Made by a program: the position numbers and the translations under genes. This document shows, piece by piece, positions 18,261 through 26,672 of a stretch of DNA of 64,000 nt. The stretch is from Dolichospermum sp. DET69. Its GTDB lineage: Bacteria; Cyanobacteriota; Cyanobacteriia; Cyanobacteriales; Nostocaceae. The notes under the pieces are model-generated. The model was not told where the DNA came from and did not search any database. It saw nothing but the letters and a program-made list of their open reading frames with translations. Every line of letters starts with the position of its first letter. The stretch's first letter is position 1. Location: NCBI GenBank assembly GCA_017355425.1, contig CP070234.1, forward strand, positions 124,001 through 188,000, read 5' to 3'.

Positions 18261-18960
18261 ATAATAAAATACCTTTTATTACCCCCAACTTGGTTGAAGA
18301 TTTATCAAAAACTGGGATTTATTGCATTACACAAAAAAGCACAGGGAGAAGATATATAGGAAGCACATCGGTAGGGTTCTATCAAAGATGGAAACGACAC
18401 TTGAAAGAACTGAAAAGGTTAAAACATCATAGCTTATTCTTGCAACGAGCCTGGGATAAATACGGCTCTGAAGATTTTGTTTTTGAAATCATTGAAACCC
18501 ACGAAATACTAACGGATAAAAACAATCAGGGGTTGTTGGACTTAGAGCAACATTATTTAAATACTTTTAAACCAGAGTTTAATGTATCACCTTCCGCTCA
18601 TAACAGAAAAGGCGTAAAAGCATCTAAAGAGACACGTATTAAAATATCTTCAGCAAGAAAGAGGCAAGCCAAAAGACCTTGTAGCGAAGAAACTAAAAAG
18701 AAAATATCTGAATCAAATAAAGGGAAACATTGTGCAAGTATTGAAACCAGAAGAAAAATGTCTGATGCAAAGAAGGGGTTATCTGTTAGAGCGATCAATA
18801 CTTATTTTTTGACATCTCCAAATGGTGCGACCATAACAGTTAACAACTTGAAAGAATTTTGTAAAGAAAATAACTTGAATTATCAAAACTTATTTGCTGT
18901 AGTAAGAGGCACTAGAAAGACCTCTCAGGGTTGGAAAATTATCAAAATTGATAATTAGTG
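18201..18960 (+). mobile_element. Intervening sequence carrying a GIY-YIG endonuclease gene
   Basis: Removing 18201-18960 joins ACT (codon 88) to GCT at 18961 in frame and gives [20 protein letters not shown], a clean AntA-like junction. The 5' exon ends in T and the element ends in G, as in group I introns. However, only 56 bases lie before and 2 bases after the endonuclease gene, which is too little for a group I core. A 7-bp stem (AATTATC/GATAATT) lies at 18937-18956. The splicing status is unknown. Confidence 0.55.
18257..18958 (+). CDS. GIY-YIG homing endonuclease
   Basis: Residues 18-110 form a GIY-YIG nuclease domain: [20 protein letters not shown], then the Arg in RWKRHLKEL and the catalytic Glu in [16 protein letters not shown]. 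The following basic repeats ([46 protein letters not shown]) are NUMOD3-type DNA-binding modules. The C-terminus ([20 protein letters not shown]) resembles NUMOD1. Such enzymes cut an empty allele of their host gene and so spread by gene conversion. It sits exactly inside an AntA-like gene and overlaps the upstream frame by 4 bases. Confidence 0.88.
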   Translation: MNNKIPFITPNLVEDLSKTGIYCITQKSTGRRYIGSTSVGFYQRWKRHLKELKRLKHHSLFLQRAWDKYGSEDFVFEIIETHEILTDKNNQGLLDLEQHYLNTFKPEFNVSPSAHNRKGVKASKETRIKISSARKRQAKRPCSEETKKKISESNKGKHCASIETRRKMSDAKKGLSVRAINTYFLTSPNGATITVNNLKEFCKENNLNYQNLFAVVRGTRKTSQGWKIIKIDN

Positions 18961-19380
18961 GCTGGGACTGAGCAAGGAAAAAAAATTAGAAGCTATTTTC
19001 TTCAGTGTGAGGCGATCGCCAAAGAAGCTTGCAAAAAGATTCCTAAAATGGAAATGCAAATTCAAGAGCTTCAACAAAATTTTGCTCAAATGCAAAATCC
19101 TCAGCAGTTGCAACTTGATTTTATGCCACCTGGTTGGGAGTCTGAAGTATGGGATTTATTACCGCCACAGGATAAACGGCATTTTAGATTCATGTACACT
19201 GAGCGACGATTTATTCCCGGTGATGATGACATCAAAAAATTACCAATCAATTTAAGTGCAGAACAAAAATTGAAACAACAATTGGAAGTGGAAAAATTTA
19301 GACTCGAATTGACAGAAGCAGAGAAGGAAGATTTAGCTCAAACCAAGAAAAAATTGTTAAGGGATTACTTAGAGGGCTAA
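18961..19380 (+). CDS. 3' part of the interrupted AntA/AntB-like gene
   Basis: This frame begins [20 protein letters not shown], the conserved end of AntA-like antirepressor domains. It continues as a helical, charged tail ([16 protein letters not shown]) and a C-terminal region with [20 protein letters not shown]. It has no start codon of its own near 18961 except a GTG at 18958, which is the last triplet before the element boundary. Joined to 17937-18200 it would make a 228-residue protein. In phages such proteins act as antirepressors; on a plasmid the target is unknown. Confidence 0.55.
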   Translation, partial: AGTEQGKKIRSYFLQCEAIAKEACKKIPKMEMQIQELQQNFAQMQNPQQLQLDFMPPGWESEVWDLLPPQDKRHFRFMYTERRFIPGDDDIKKLPINLSAEQKLKQQLEVEKFRLELTEAEKEDLAQTKKKLLRDYLEG

Positions 19381-19406
19381 AAACTAATTGTAGCGATTTC
19401 TATGGA

Positions 19407-19476
19407 GCGATCGCTATATTTCCCACTAGAATAGAAAGCGATCGCTATATTTTCCACTAGAATAAAAAGCGATCGC
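19407..19476. repeat. 31-bp tandem repeat built around HIP1
   Basis: GCGATCGC occurs at 19407, 19438 and 19469, exactly 31 bp apart. The spacers (CTATATTTTCCACTAGAATA-type) are nearly identical. It lies in the intergenic stretch after the AntA-like gene. Confidence 0.85.
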
Positions 19477-19587
19477 ACCCAATAATCCAATATTTATTAA
19501 TAATTGTTTACCCTTGGTAACGTTCATAAAATGGTAAAAAAGTAGAGACTTTCAAAGGTTCTCTACTCTAGTTTACAACAAAGTTAA

Positions 19588-20343
19588 TTAAAACAACGGA
19601 ATTTGAGTGTAATTTAGTTCGGTTTTTCCAAGAATTTTAAGTATCTTCTTCCATTGAGTAAGTGAATAAAACTCTTGAGATTTATACCACTCCATTGGAT
19701 CTGCATTTTGCTTACTAGAATTGCAGATTAAGCAAGCAGGAACTATATTACCTAAACAATCAGGTCCACCTTTACTAACTGGAATAAAATGATCACGAAA
19801 AAGCTTAACATTTTTACAGCAGTAAGCACAAGAATTTTGAAATTGCTCATATCGTTCTCTAATCTGCTTATCTGTGTAATTAACTAAATGAACTCCACGC
19901 TTTCTAGCTTTTCTTCTTTTACTGGTTCGCCTTGCTGTTAGTTTACCTTTTTCTGTTTTAAAGTAACTTTTTCTCCTTTCAGATATTAACTCGGAATTCT
20001 CAGAATAATATTTACTATGATAGTCACTCCTCTTCTCTTTGTTGGTTTCTTCCCATTTTTTCATGTAGGCTTTTATTTTTTCTTTATTTTTCTCTCTGTA
20101 TTTTTTCTGGCTTTCTTTTACTCTCTGTGGATTCATATCCCTGCACTTTTTAGCAGTCTGTAGCCTCTTTTCTCTGTTTTTTTGGTATTGCGCTCTTTGC
20201 TGCTCTGGTGTTGGTCTGTTCTCTTTAATACACTGAACGCAGCGATTAATTGAGCAATAGCGTAAACTTTGTTCAAGTTCATTCCATTTATGGTTATGAT
20301 GACAAAGTTTACCTAAATAAAACTTATCTTTATCAAAATCCAT
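19588..20343 (-). CDS. HNH endonuclease
   Basis: The 251-residue protein has a Cys-rich N-terminus (LCHHNHKW...CSINRCVQC) and a long basic, helical Lys/Arg/Tyr-rich middle (residues 50-150). The C-terminal HNH motif reads CAYCCKNVKLFRDHFIPVSK, then GGPDCLGNIVPACLICNSSK. The catalytic DH, N and paired CxxC Zn ligands are all present. It is probably a free-standing mobile or phage-type endonuclease. The GIY-YIG element 0.6 kb away shows this part of the plasmid has been hit repeatedly by homing-type enzymes. Start ATG 20343 is preceded by AAGTGAGG. Confidence 0.85.
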   Translation of the reverse strand: MDFDKDKFYLGKLCHHNHKWNELEQSLRYCSINRCVQCIKENRPTPEQQRAQYQKNREKRLQTAKKCRDMNPQRVKESQKKYREKNKEKIKAYMKKWEETNKEKRSDYHSKYYSENSELISERRKSYFKTEKGKLTARRTSKRRKARKRGVHLVNYTDKQIRERYEQFQNSCAYCCKNVKLFRDHFIPVSKGGPDCLGNIVPACLICNSSKQNADPMEWYKSQEFYSLTQWKKILKILGKTELNYTQIPLF

Positions 20344-20350
20344 TTTTACC

Positions 20351-20719
20351 TCACTTAATTATCCGAAGAATTGCAACTAAAATGATAAAAACTCGGTAAT
20401 CTTTATCAGTTGACTGTTGAACTTGAACAAATGAAGAATTGGAAATATTTAATGAAAACCTAGTGTTAATAGAAACAAACGAACCACTAACTAAATATTC
20501 ATTTTTAACAAACTGAGGTTCTGTTGTAGTTGAATTTTGAGCAGAGTAATTATTATTAGTTTGAGAACTATCAACAACGATGCTTGACTGATTAAAACTT
20601 TCTAAAAAAACTGATAACTCATCTATTTGTTGAGAATTAAAGTTTTGAACAACCTGCTTAACTAAAGCTAATTATTCTGTTGATTCTAAGCTTTTAATTG
20701 CTGCTAATATTTCTTGCAT
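20351..20719 (-). pseudogene. Small gene with an in-frame ochre stop
   Basis: On the minus strand an ATG at 20719, preceded by GGAAAGACAG, opens MQEILAAIKSLESTE. A TAA follows at 20672-20674, then the same frame stays open for over 100 codons: QVVQNFNSQQIDELSVFLES, a Ser/Asn-rich part, then a hydrophobic C-terminus YRVFIILVAILRIIK. The long open run after the stop suggests a recently inactivated gene. No family recognised. Confidence 0.45.
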
Positions 20720-20782
20720 CTGTCTTTCCTTAAATACATGATTAATTAACCCCCCACTGAGTGAGAGGTTAAAAGTGATGGC

Positions 20783-21061
20783 TTATATTGCTATTGCGGC
20801 GATAGCTTCACTGTCAGTTACCCAAACTTCTCGGTTTGAAGTGTAAAAAGGTTGAGAAATCCAAAAACCATCATCTCTTCTGTAAAAAGTACCGAGTAAC
20901 TTTATACCAAGCCAAACACGATATAAACTTCCAAAATCTTCATCATGTAATGAATCAATTTCAATTTCAGGAAGGATTGAAGAAACAGCAGCAGCTTGTT
21001 TTTCCAGTTTTTCAAATAACTCAACGTGAGCTAAGTTGAATTCGTTGGTTAAATATGTCAT
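20783..21061 (-). CDS. Hypothetical protein
   Basis: A 92-residue acidic protein starting MTYLTNEFNLAHVELFEKLE and ending in a strand-rich part with FYRRDDGFWISQPFYTSNRE. No signal peptide or membrane segment. Family not recognised. It precedes the ochre-interrupted small gene on the same strand by about 60 bp and could share its transcript. Confidence 0.45.
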   Translation of the reverse strand: MTYLTNEFNLAHVELFEKLEKQAAAVSSILPEIEIDSLHDEDFGSLYRVWLGIKLLGTFYRRDDGFWISQPFYTSNREVWVTDSEAIAAIAI

Positions 21062-21288
21062 GATGAGAATTCCATTAATAGTGGATTAGAGAGTGATTGC
21101 CTCTGTCTCGCAAACTTAGCGATCGCTCTCTATATTACTAATCATAGTATTATTAATTGTAATAGACAAGCTTTGTTCAATAGCAATTTATGATACTAAA
21201 GTCATTTATGATTAAATTTTCTTATTACTATTTGTGGTACTACTATTTGTGTTATAGTTAGTATTATTCGTAGCTATAAGTAGTAAAA

Positions 21289-21489
21289 ATGAGTATAAAA
21301 ATTAATCTCAAAGAAATTAGAGAGATTAAAAACATATCGCAATTTGAGCTTGCCAAACTTTCAGAAATGTCGCCTCAAAACATTCAAAAGTTAGAACAAG
21401 GAAGAGCAAAAGGAATTCAATTTGATGTATTAAATAAACTTTGTGATGTGTTAAATTGTGAAGTCAAAGATTTAATTATCAAAGAATAG
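21289..21489 (+). CDS. Cro/C1-type (XRE) HTH regulator
   Basis: The 66-residue protein consists almost entirely of one helix-turn-helix domain. NISQFELAKLSEMSPQNIQK forms helices 2-3 and LCDVLNCEVKDLI is the usual end of the Cro-like fold. It probably binds its own promoter or that of the neighbouring minus-strand genes. Start ATG 21289 follows an AT-rich leader with repeated GTACTACTATTTGTG-like sequence at 21180-21285, a candidate operator. It converges on the HerA-like gene with no gap. Confidence 0.8.
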   Translation: MSIKINLKEIREIKNISQFELAKLSEMSPQNIQKLEQGRAKGIQFDVLNKLCDVLNCEVKDLIIKE

Positions 21490-22572
21490 TTATTTCTTTA
21501 TACGCAGGTAGTAAGGTAAAATTTTAGTTTTCATACCATCTCCATCCATCCTGACTAATGCCTCTAAGGGTTGCAAAGAAGCAATCATAGTTTCAGAAAA
21601 TCTAAATCTCTTTTTAACACTACTAATTTCAGTTTCATCTACAGCTAATACCAGCTTGAGAGACGAATTGGCTAGGACTTCTCCTGAGATATGGGCATCT
21701 CGTTGACTAGCCACAATTGTACATAATCCAAATTTACGGGCTTCTGCTGATATTCTGGCAAGGGTTTCCGATGATTTAACTTCTTTACATTCATCCAATA
21801 TCACATAGCTGCGAGGTGTTTTATCTGCAATTTCACCCTTCAATTTATGAGAATCAAGCAATTGTTTTAAAAGAGTTTCTGCGGCTATAGCTGATAATCC
21901 AGGTACTTTAGCTAATGCTGATAAGTCAAATCTAACGAGTGGGAAATCTAAGGACGGCTGTGGTTTGCTAAATATGCCGTACTTAAATGTAGCAGCCATT
22001 TTTAACAATAGTTTCTCTGAATCTTTACAACCATCCTCTACACGGCTTTCTAATTCAGCTTCTAAATCAGCAAAGGTAGGAGGTTGATTAGTCCATGTTG
22101 ATTGTTGCTTCTGAAATATTCCCCTGTTTTCGTAGCAGCTTATAAAACAGTTAAGTAGTAATCCTTGTTGATTATCTCCCATTTTTAAGGATTTTCTAAG
22201 AATTGATGAAATGCCGATCGCTTGCAAATCGGGACCACCACCTCTAGGATCTAAGTCTAAAACCAGTGGATTAAGCCCGTGTGGTGATTCTGCATCTAAC
22301 CTATAGCAAACTTCATTAGGTAGTCCTAAATCCCCATGCAAGTCTATTAAAATAACTTTAATTTCTGGGAACAGTGACGGTAATTCATAAGCCATTGATT
22401 TTAAGGTTTGAGTCTTACCACTTCCAGAAGTCCCTAAAACCACTGCATGACCATTTCTTAAAGTAGCCGGATTCCAATAGCATTTATCACCTAAGAATAT
22501 GCCAGAGTGCGATCGCTCTTTCTCAATTACTTTACCCTGTGGCTTCAATGTAGCTTGTGGTAATGGTTTCAT
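21490..22572 (-). CDS. HerA/VirB4-like P-loop ATPase
   Basis: The 360-residue protein has Walker A VLGTSGSGKTQTLK (~45-58), DLHGDLGLP, Walker B RSYVILDECKEV (~245) and a sensor-like CTIVASQRDAHISG. This is the pattern of HerA/FtsK/VirB4 pumping ATPases. At 360 residues it lacks the long N-terminal domain of VirB4, so it may be a minimal DNA or protein pump. It acts in the cytoplasm, probably at the membrane with the DUF457-type protein encoded next to it upstream. A decayed N-terminal copy lies at 12853-13097. A role in conjugation is plausible but no relaxase or pilus genes are seen in this window. Confidence 0.7.
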   Translation of the reverse strand: MKPLPQATLKPQGKVIEKERSHSGIFLGDKCYWNPATLRNGHAVVLGTSGSGKTQTLKSMAYELPSLFPEIKVILIDLHGDLGLPNEVCYRLDAESPHGLNPLVLDLDPRGGGPDLQAIGISSILRKSLKMGDNQQGLLLNCFISCYENRGIFQKQQSTWTNQPPTFADLEAELESRVEDGCKDSEKLLLKMAATFKYGIFSKPQPSLDFPLVRFDLSALAKVPGLSAIAAETLLKQLLDSHKLKGEIADKTPRSYVILDECKEVKSSETLARISAEARKFGLCTIVASQRDAHISGEVLANSSLKLVLAVDETEISSVKKRFRFSETMIASLQPLEALVRMDGDGMKTKILPYYLRIKK

Positions 22573-22631
22573 TATTGAATGTTATATTTGTTTTAGCTTA
22601 GTTTAAGAAATAAGTCTTTAGAATGACATCA

Positions 22632-23675
22632 TTAGTTACTGGAAATAATTGATCTGACTTCTAAGCTACCTGATGCAAATTCATCTCCTAAAAATTTAAT
22701 CACGGTATTCAGAGGTGCAGCATCTAATTTAATTGTACTTGGTGAAGCAGTAATAAATTTGAATTGAAAAGGATCTGGTGTTAATACAGTAGTATCAAAA
22801 TCATCTACCGACAATCCACCACTCACAAATACCATTGCTCCTGACCTGTTAAATTTGGAAATCACTTCTCCAATTACGTCATCTTCTAAAACGATAGTTT
22901 CAACGTTGGTAACAGCAGGTTTGCCCACATCAGCAGTAATTTGTTCAATAATAATTTGACTATCCGGGTCTGTTGCGGCCTTGTAAATTTTATTGGTATT
23001 AGGATCTAAGACTATAAATCCTGTACCATTGTCTTGAATAATAGTGAATTGTCCATCCATTCTTGATCTATTAACAGCACTGATACCTTTGATATTGGCA
23101 ATAATTCTATGAGTTGCCCCTGACTTATTATAAATTCCCTCTACTCCTGATGTTGAGCCAATTAGCCTGTTAAATTGGGTTAAAACTCCACCTTCATTAT
23201 TGATACTAAATACTGATAATGCGATCGCTATTAGAGCAACAAGTACAATATATTCGGCATTACTGCCTGTTGTTAACCGAAAATTACGATTGCCAGGACA
23301 AACACATCGAACAGGATTTGGCCAGAACATTTCTGCACCGCCTTTAGTAAAACAATCCGCAAACCAGCCAAATGTATAACCAATTGTTAGGGCGCTCGCT
23401 ATCGGTATGAATTGTGGGAAAAATAGTGCTATTCCATAAAAGGCGATCGCTACAACACCACTAGCAACCAATGAATGGGTGCAGCTTCTGTGAGGCATGG
23501 TACTTTCAAAATATCCAGATATCCAAGGAAATAACCGACCGGCTGGTGAGGTGGAAATATCAACATCTGGAAGTAAACCACCCATTGCCGCAACAATAAT
23601 TACTACAGGATCAGCAGTTTCGAGTAATAAACTGGCCGCAGTACCACTAATTAATAAGTGTGATAGCCCTAACAT
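22632..23675 (-). CDS. YdjM/DUF457-family membrane-bound hydrolase-like protein with extra C-terminal domain
   Basis: Residues 1-175 match the YdjM/DUF457 family of membrane-bound metal-dependent hydrolase-like proteins. LLPDVDISTSPAGRLF and MPHRSCTHSL hold the conserved Asp and His, and four hydrophobic helices follow. Residues ~180-347 form a soluble, strand-rich extension (TQFNRLIGSTSGVEGIYNKS, VDGQF-like repeats) not usual for the family. It probably sits in the inner membrane. A truncated paralogue of the extension is at 16149-16382, so the two parts may once have been encoded together in another locus. Confidence 0.7.
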   Translation of the reverse strand: MLGLSHLLISGTAASLLLETADPVVIIVAAMGGLLPDVDISTSPAGRLFPWISGYFESTMPHRSCTHSLVASGVVAIAFYGIALFFPQFIPIASALTIGYTFGWFADCFTKGGAEMFWPNPVRCVCPGNRNFRLTTGSNAEYIVLVALIAIALSVFSINNEGGVLTQFNRLIGSTSGVEGIYNKSGATHRIIANIKGISAVNRSRMDGQFTIIQDNGTGFIVLDPNTNKIYKAATDPDSQIIIEQITADVGKPAVTNVETIVLEDDVIGEVISKFNRSGAMVFVSGGLSVDDFDTTVLTPDPFQFKFITASPSTIKLDAAPLNTVIKFLGDEFASGSLEVRSIISSN

Positions 23676-23774
23676 TATTTAATTTCTCCTTTTTTTCAAT
23701 TTGATACTTTTTGATCAACTAAGGATATGCCAAGCCAACATAAATAATTTTGCTAAACAAGTATACTTATTCTT

Positions 23775-24287
23775 TTAACGGGTTAGTGAAATACTGAGAA
23801 AGTCAGAGATTTGTTGAGCTATTTCAGGATTTCCCTGGGGTGCGCTGTTGTATCTAGTAGTTAAGTTTATTTCTTTTTTGGATTCTGTTATTAAGCTGAT
23901 ATAGTAATGAGGATCTTCTATTTGTGCTAGTACCATTTTTATAGTTGCAATGTCTGCAAGTAAATATTCAGTAGTTTTAATTCCTGACAAAAAACTTTTT
24001 TCATTGAGAGTAAACTTACCTGTAGATTTATCAAAATCGCAGCTTTCTGGATAATCACGAATTAAGTAAGACAAGCCAAGAATAATAAAAATACTTCCTA
24101 TTAGAAAAATAGTTGCTCCTTTACTAGAATATTTGAAACTATCTATTGATAACAAATTAGTAAATATCAACGCATAGAAAAATACAGAAAAAACTCCGAT
24201 TATTAGAAAAAAACTTCCCGTTACCAATTCAGAATTTGTTCCTAGTTTTAGTTTTAATTGTTGTGAATTTTGTTCTAGTATTAGCAT
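23775..24287 (-). CDS. Small two-helix membrane protein, hypothetical
   Basis: The 170-residue protein has a short soluble head (MLILEQNSQQLKLKLG), two hydrophobic segments (~24-46 and ~58-76) and a C-terminal cytoplasmic part of strands and short helices (FDKSTGKFTLNEKSFLSG). I do not recognise the family. It is in the same orientation as the flanking DUF457-type and AAA genes. Confidence 0.5.
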   Translation of the reverse strand: MLILEQNSQQLKLKLGTNSELVTGSFFLIIGVFSVFFYALIFTNLLSIDSFKYSSKGATIFLIGSIFIILGLSYLIRDYPESCDFDKSTGKFTLNEKSFLSGIKTTEYLLADIATIKMVLAQIEDPHYYISLITESKKEINLTTRYNSAPQGNPEIAQQISDFLSISLTR

Positions 24288-24584
24288 TTAAACATTTCCT
24301 GTGATTTAAGATAAAACAAAAAATATTTATAAATTGTCTTAGCGACCATTCCCGAAAATATATTAAGTTGTTGGATGTATAATAAATCAGATTATATAGT
24401 TTTATGAACAACAAATCAATGATTTATCTTTCACTTTTGTGTAAATTTTTGTGACTATTCAGTGTATTAATTGTGTACGGGTTTAGGATTGCTAATCCCG
24501 TACAAATCTAGGTTTTTTGTTATTTTACTTTCATCCCATGTCCCAACCGTTTTGAGTATATACAATATTTAGGTTTGTTCCTAA

Positions 24585-25538
24585 TCATCTGATTCTTCTG
24601 TCCTCCCGTGGCAAGCTATAAAGTAATCTGGATACTCCCAGAAATATCGCTGCACTAATTCCACTAAATATATAGAGAGCTTGGTTATTAGTCCCTAATC
24701 CGATAAACCGCATAATCACGAAAAATACCCCCACGATTAACATTAGTGGTATGATATCGAAGTAACGGCGGTGATCCGCTCCCTCCATTTCTATCCCTAA
24801 ATATTCCTCTTCAATGGCACGGATAGCTAACATTGGATTTCCCCCTGCTCGTTCCTGTAATTTGGATAAATCTGCTGCTGTTAAGGCGATCGCTCTTTCA
24901 ATTGCTGCACGTTTCATAATTTGCCTAACAGCCTTCTCTGGTAATGGTTTTAATTCAATTCTGGGAATGTTAATAAAGATATCGGAACGCGGTGGATCTG
25001 TGGCTAAAACCAACATCGGCACACCCTGACGGCGTAACTGTTTGAGCCAAATTCTAAATTTCATATCACAGTTTTGAGCATCATCGAGAATCACAAACGC
25101 TGTATTTTTTTTCAAGAAATCAGCGATCGCTCTTTTGAGTTTATCCACAGTTAGATTTTTCCCATCTAAATCCTCAGTTGCCAGATCAAACTGTTGAGCA
25201 ATTTGCAACAGCATTTGTTTGGTCGTTGTCGGTTCAACAAAGGCCACTAAAAATCCGTCATCACTTAATCTCTCAACTACTGCGTTTCCTAATACAGATT
25301 TACCGCTACCTTCTTCACCGACAATTAAAATTGCCCCATTGGCGAGTAATGATGCGGTGGTGCGGTTTAGTTCGGCTTGTCTATAAATGGTAAATTCTTC
25401 CACTGCTTCCGGTTCATCTTCATAATCTTTATTTTTAGGGGATGACTTAGGTAGCTGTGGAAAAAGTGAGAATAGTGTAATAGCTAAACTAATGGGATTA
25501 AACGAAGTTATTGCTAATAACAAACCGCTTAAAAACAA
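24585..25538 (-). CDS. Membrane-anchored AAA-type ATPase (ExeA-like)
   Basis: The 317-residue protein has an N-terminal hydrophobic segment (FLSGLLLAITSFNPISLAIT) and Walker A GEEGSGKS (74-81). Walker B is FVILDDAQN, followed by a Pro/Arg sensor region PMLVLATDPPRSD and two C-terminal membrane helices (~258-300). This resembles the ExeA/TniB-like AAA subgroup. It lies 2 bp after the KfrA-like gene, so the two are probably co-transcribed. The two membrane ends suggest an ATPase anchored at the inner membrane, maybe positioning plasmid DNA or a transfer complex. That function is inferred. Confidence 0.65.
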   Translation of the reverse strand: MFLSGLLLAITSFNPISLAITLFSLFPQLPKSSPKNKDYEDEPEAVEEFTIYRQAELNRTTASLLANGAILIVGEEGSGKSVLGNAVVERLSDDGFLVAFVEPTTTKQMLLQIAQQFDLATEDLDGKNLTVDKLKRAIADFLKKNTAFVILDDAQNCDMKFRIWLKQLRRQGVPMLVLATDPPRSDIFINIPRIELKPLPEKAVRQIMKRAAIERAIALTAADLSKLQERAGGNPMLAIRAIEEEYLGIEMEGADHRRYFDIIPLMLIVGVFFVIMRFIGLGTNNQALYIFSGISAAIFLGVSRLLYSLPREDRRIR

Positions 25539-25540
25539 TT

Positions 25541-26092
25541 TTAACCAATTAGTTTGAGGTCGTCCTGTTTTTTCTTGAGTTTGTTCATCATTATATTGAT
25601 CAGATTCTGGGAATCGTATGCAGCATCGTCCGTGTTGCTGCGTTGCTGCGTAAAATTTTGGTTGATTACCTCCAGTCTAGCTTTGAGTTCGGGTGGTAAC
25701 AGATCAGGATTTTCATAAAAATGGGTTGTCATTGCTTTTTTAGCAACGTGCATATTAAACGCGGCTTTTGCGCTTGATTGCATCATGCCTTCCGTTTCAA
25801 TATCAGGAATAAATTCACTATTTATTGATGTTACTTTTAATTCTTCTGGGCTTTCCGTAATCTCAGATGTTTCGGCTTTGATAATATTAGAAGTTGTACT
25901 TTCTTCTTCTTCTGATTGTACAAATCTTGATTCTCTCCATTCTTTAATGATGGGACAAATTGTACTGAAACTGCCACCACCTAACTTTTCTCGTACAACA
26001 TCCCTGTTTATTTTTTCATTATTTTTATATAGATTTTCACAAATTTCAAAAACCTTTGCTCTTAATTCTTCACCCTGATTTATGGTAGTCAT
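25541..26092 (-). CDS. KfrA-like DNA-binding protein
   Basis: The first ~60 residues (NEKINRDVVREKLGGGSFST, then IIKEWRESR) match the KfrA N-terminal winged-helix DNA-binding domain of plasmid regulators. The rest is acidic, Ser/Glu-rich and then helical, shorter than the long coiled coil of classical KfrA. It likely represses its own operon and supports plasmid maintenance or segregation. It is the first gene of a pair with the membrane AAA ATPase (2 bp gap). Confidence 0.7.
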   Translation of the reverse strand: MTTINQGEELRAKVFEICENLYKNNEKINRDVVREKLGGGSFSTICPIIKEWRESRFVQSEEEESTTSNIIKAETSEITESPEELKVTSINSEFIPDIETEGMMQSSAKAAFNMHVAKKAMTTHFYENPDLLPPELKARLEVINQNFTQQRSNTDDAAYDSQNLINIMMNKLKKKQDDLKLIG

Positions 26093-26344
26093 AGATTTTA
26101 ATTAATGAAGGTATTAAAAAGTATGTACTCTTACATTTTAAAACATTAATTTATATATTGGCAATTGTATCGAGAATTTAGCAAAAAAATGACTTGCTAC
26201 AAGTTGTACAGTCCAGTTAAAAATAAGAGTATGAAGATTTTATACTAAGGGTTAGGCGGCTGTAATTTTATCTAAATAGCCGGATTTTTGAGAATTATTG
26301 TTTAAGAACATATCCACATTCTTTATAAGCTACAAGCAGTTTAG

Positions 26345-26586
26345 TTAGCAAATCACTTGATTAATATACGCTTCTAAATCTCCACGTCTAACTCGCCACG
26401 ATTTACCAATTTTCTTTCCTGCTAATTCTTGGGATGCAATTCCAGGGCGATTCCTAGGTCGCGCAACGCTTGCGCCTATTTAAGCATTTCCCTTGGGAAT
26501 CCCGTCAACTGGTAACATTCATCAATAGTTAGAACTAGCTGATCACTGGCCTTTAATTGTTGACCCATCAGCAACAGTTTTACCAT
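26345..26586 (-). pseudogene. Excisionase-type HTH gene broken by a small palindrome
   Basis: The minus-strand reading gives MVKLLLMGQQLKASDQLVLT and DECYQLTGFPREML. Then comes a stop and a frameshift caused by a palindromic insert with GCGCAAGCGTTGCGC near 26461-26475. The other frame continues GIASQELAGKKIGKSWRVRR and GDLEAYINQVIC, the typical end of an excisionase/MerR-like HTH domain (GKSWRV.R.DLE.YI). So the intact ancestor was an 80-residue DNA-binding protein. It lies upstream of the parA gene in the opposite direction. Confidence 0.6.
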
Positions 26587-26627
26587 TGCCGACAATTTAC
26601 TAATATCGCTATATAGTATATACTTGA

Positions 26628-26672
26628 TGCAGTAATTAATTCAGTAATGCAGTAATGCAGTATGGCAGTAAG
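26628..26672 (+). repeat. Direct repeats (TGCAGTAA) upstream of parA
   Basis: Short repeats TGCAGTAA, TCAGTAATGCAGTAATGCAG and GGCAGTAA run from 26628 into the start of the parA gene at 26662. The same words reappear after the RHH gene at 27683-27722. This layout fits binding sites for the RHH protein that serve as both operator and centromere. Confidence 0.65.

Noticed and set aside
18201-18960. Intein or bona fide group I intron
   Set aside because: No intein motifs are present, and there is too little non-coding DNA for a group I core; kept as an unresolved intervening element.
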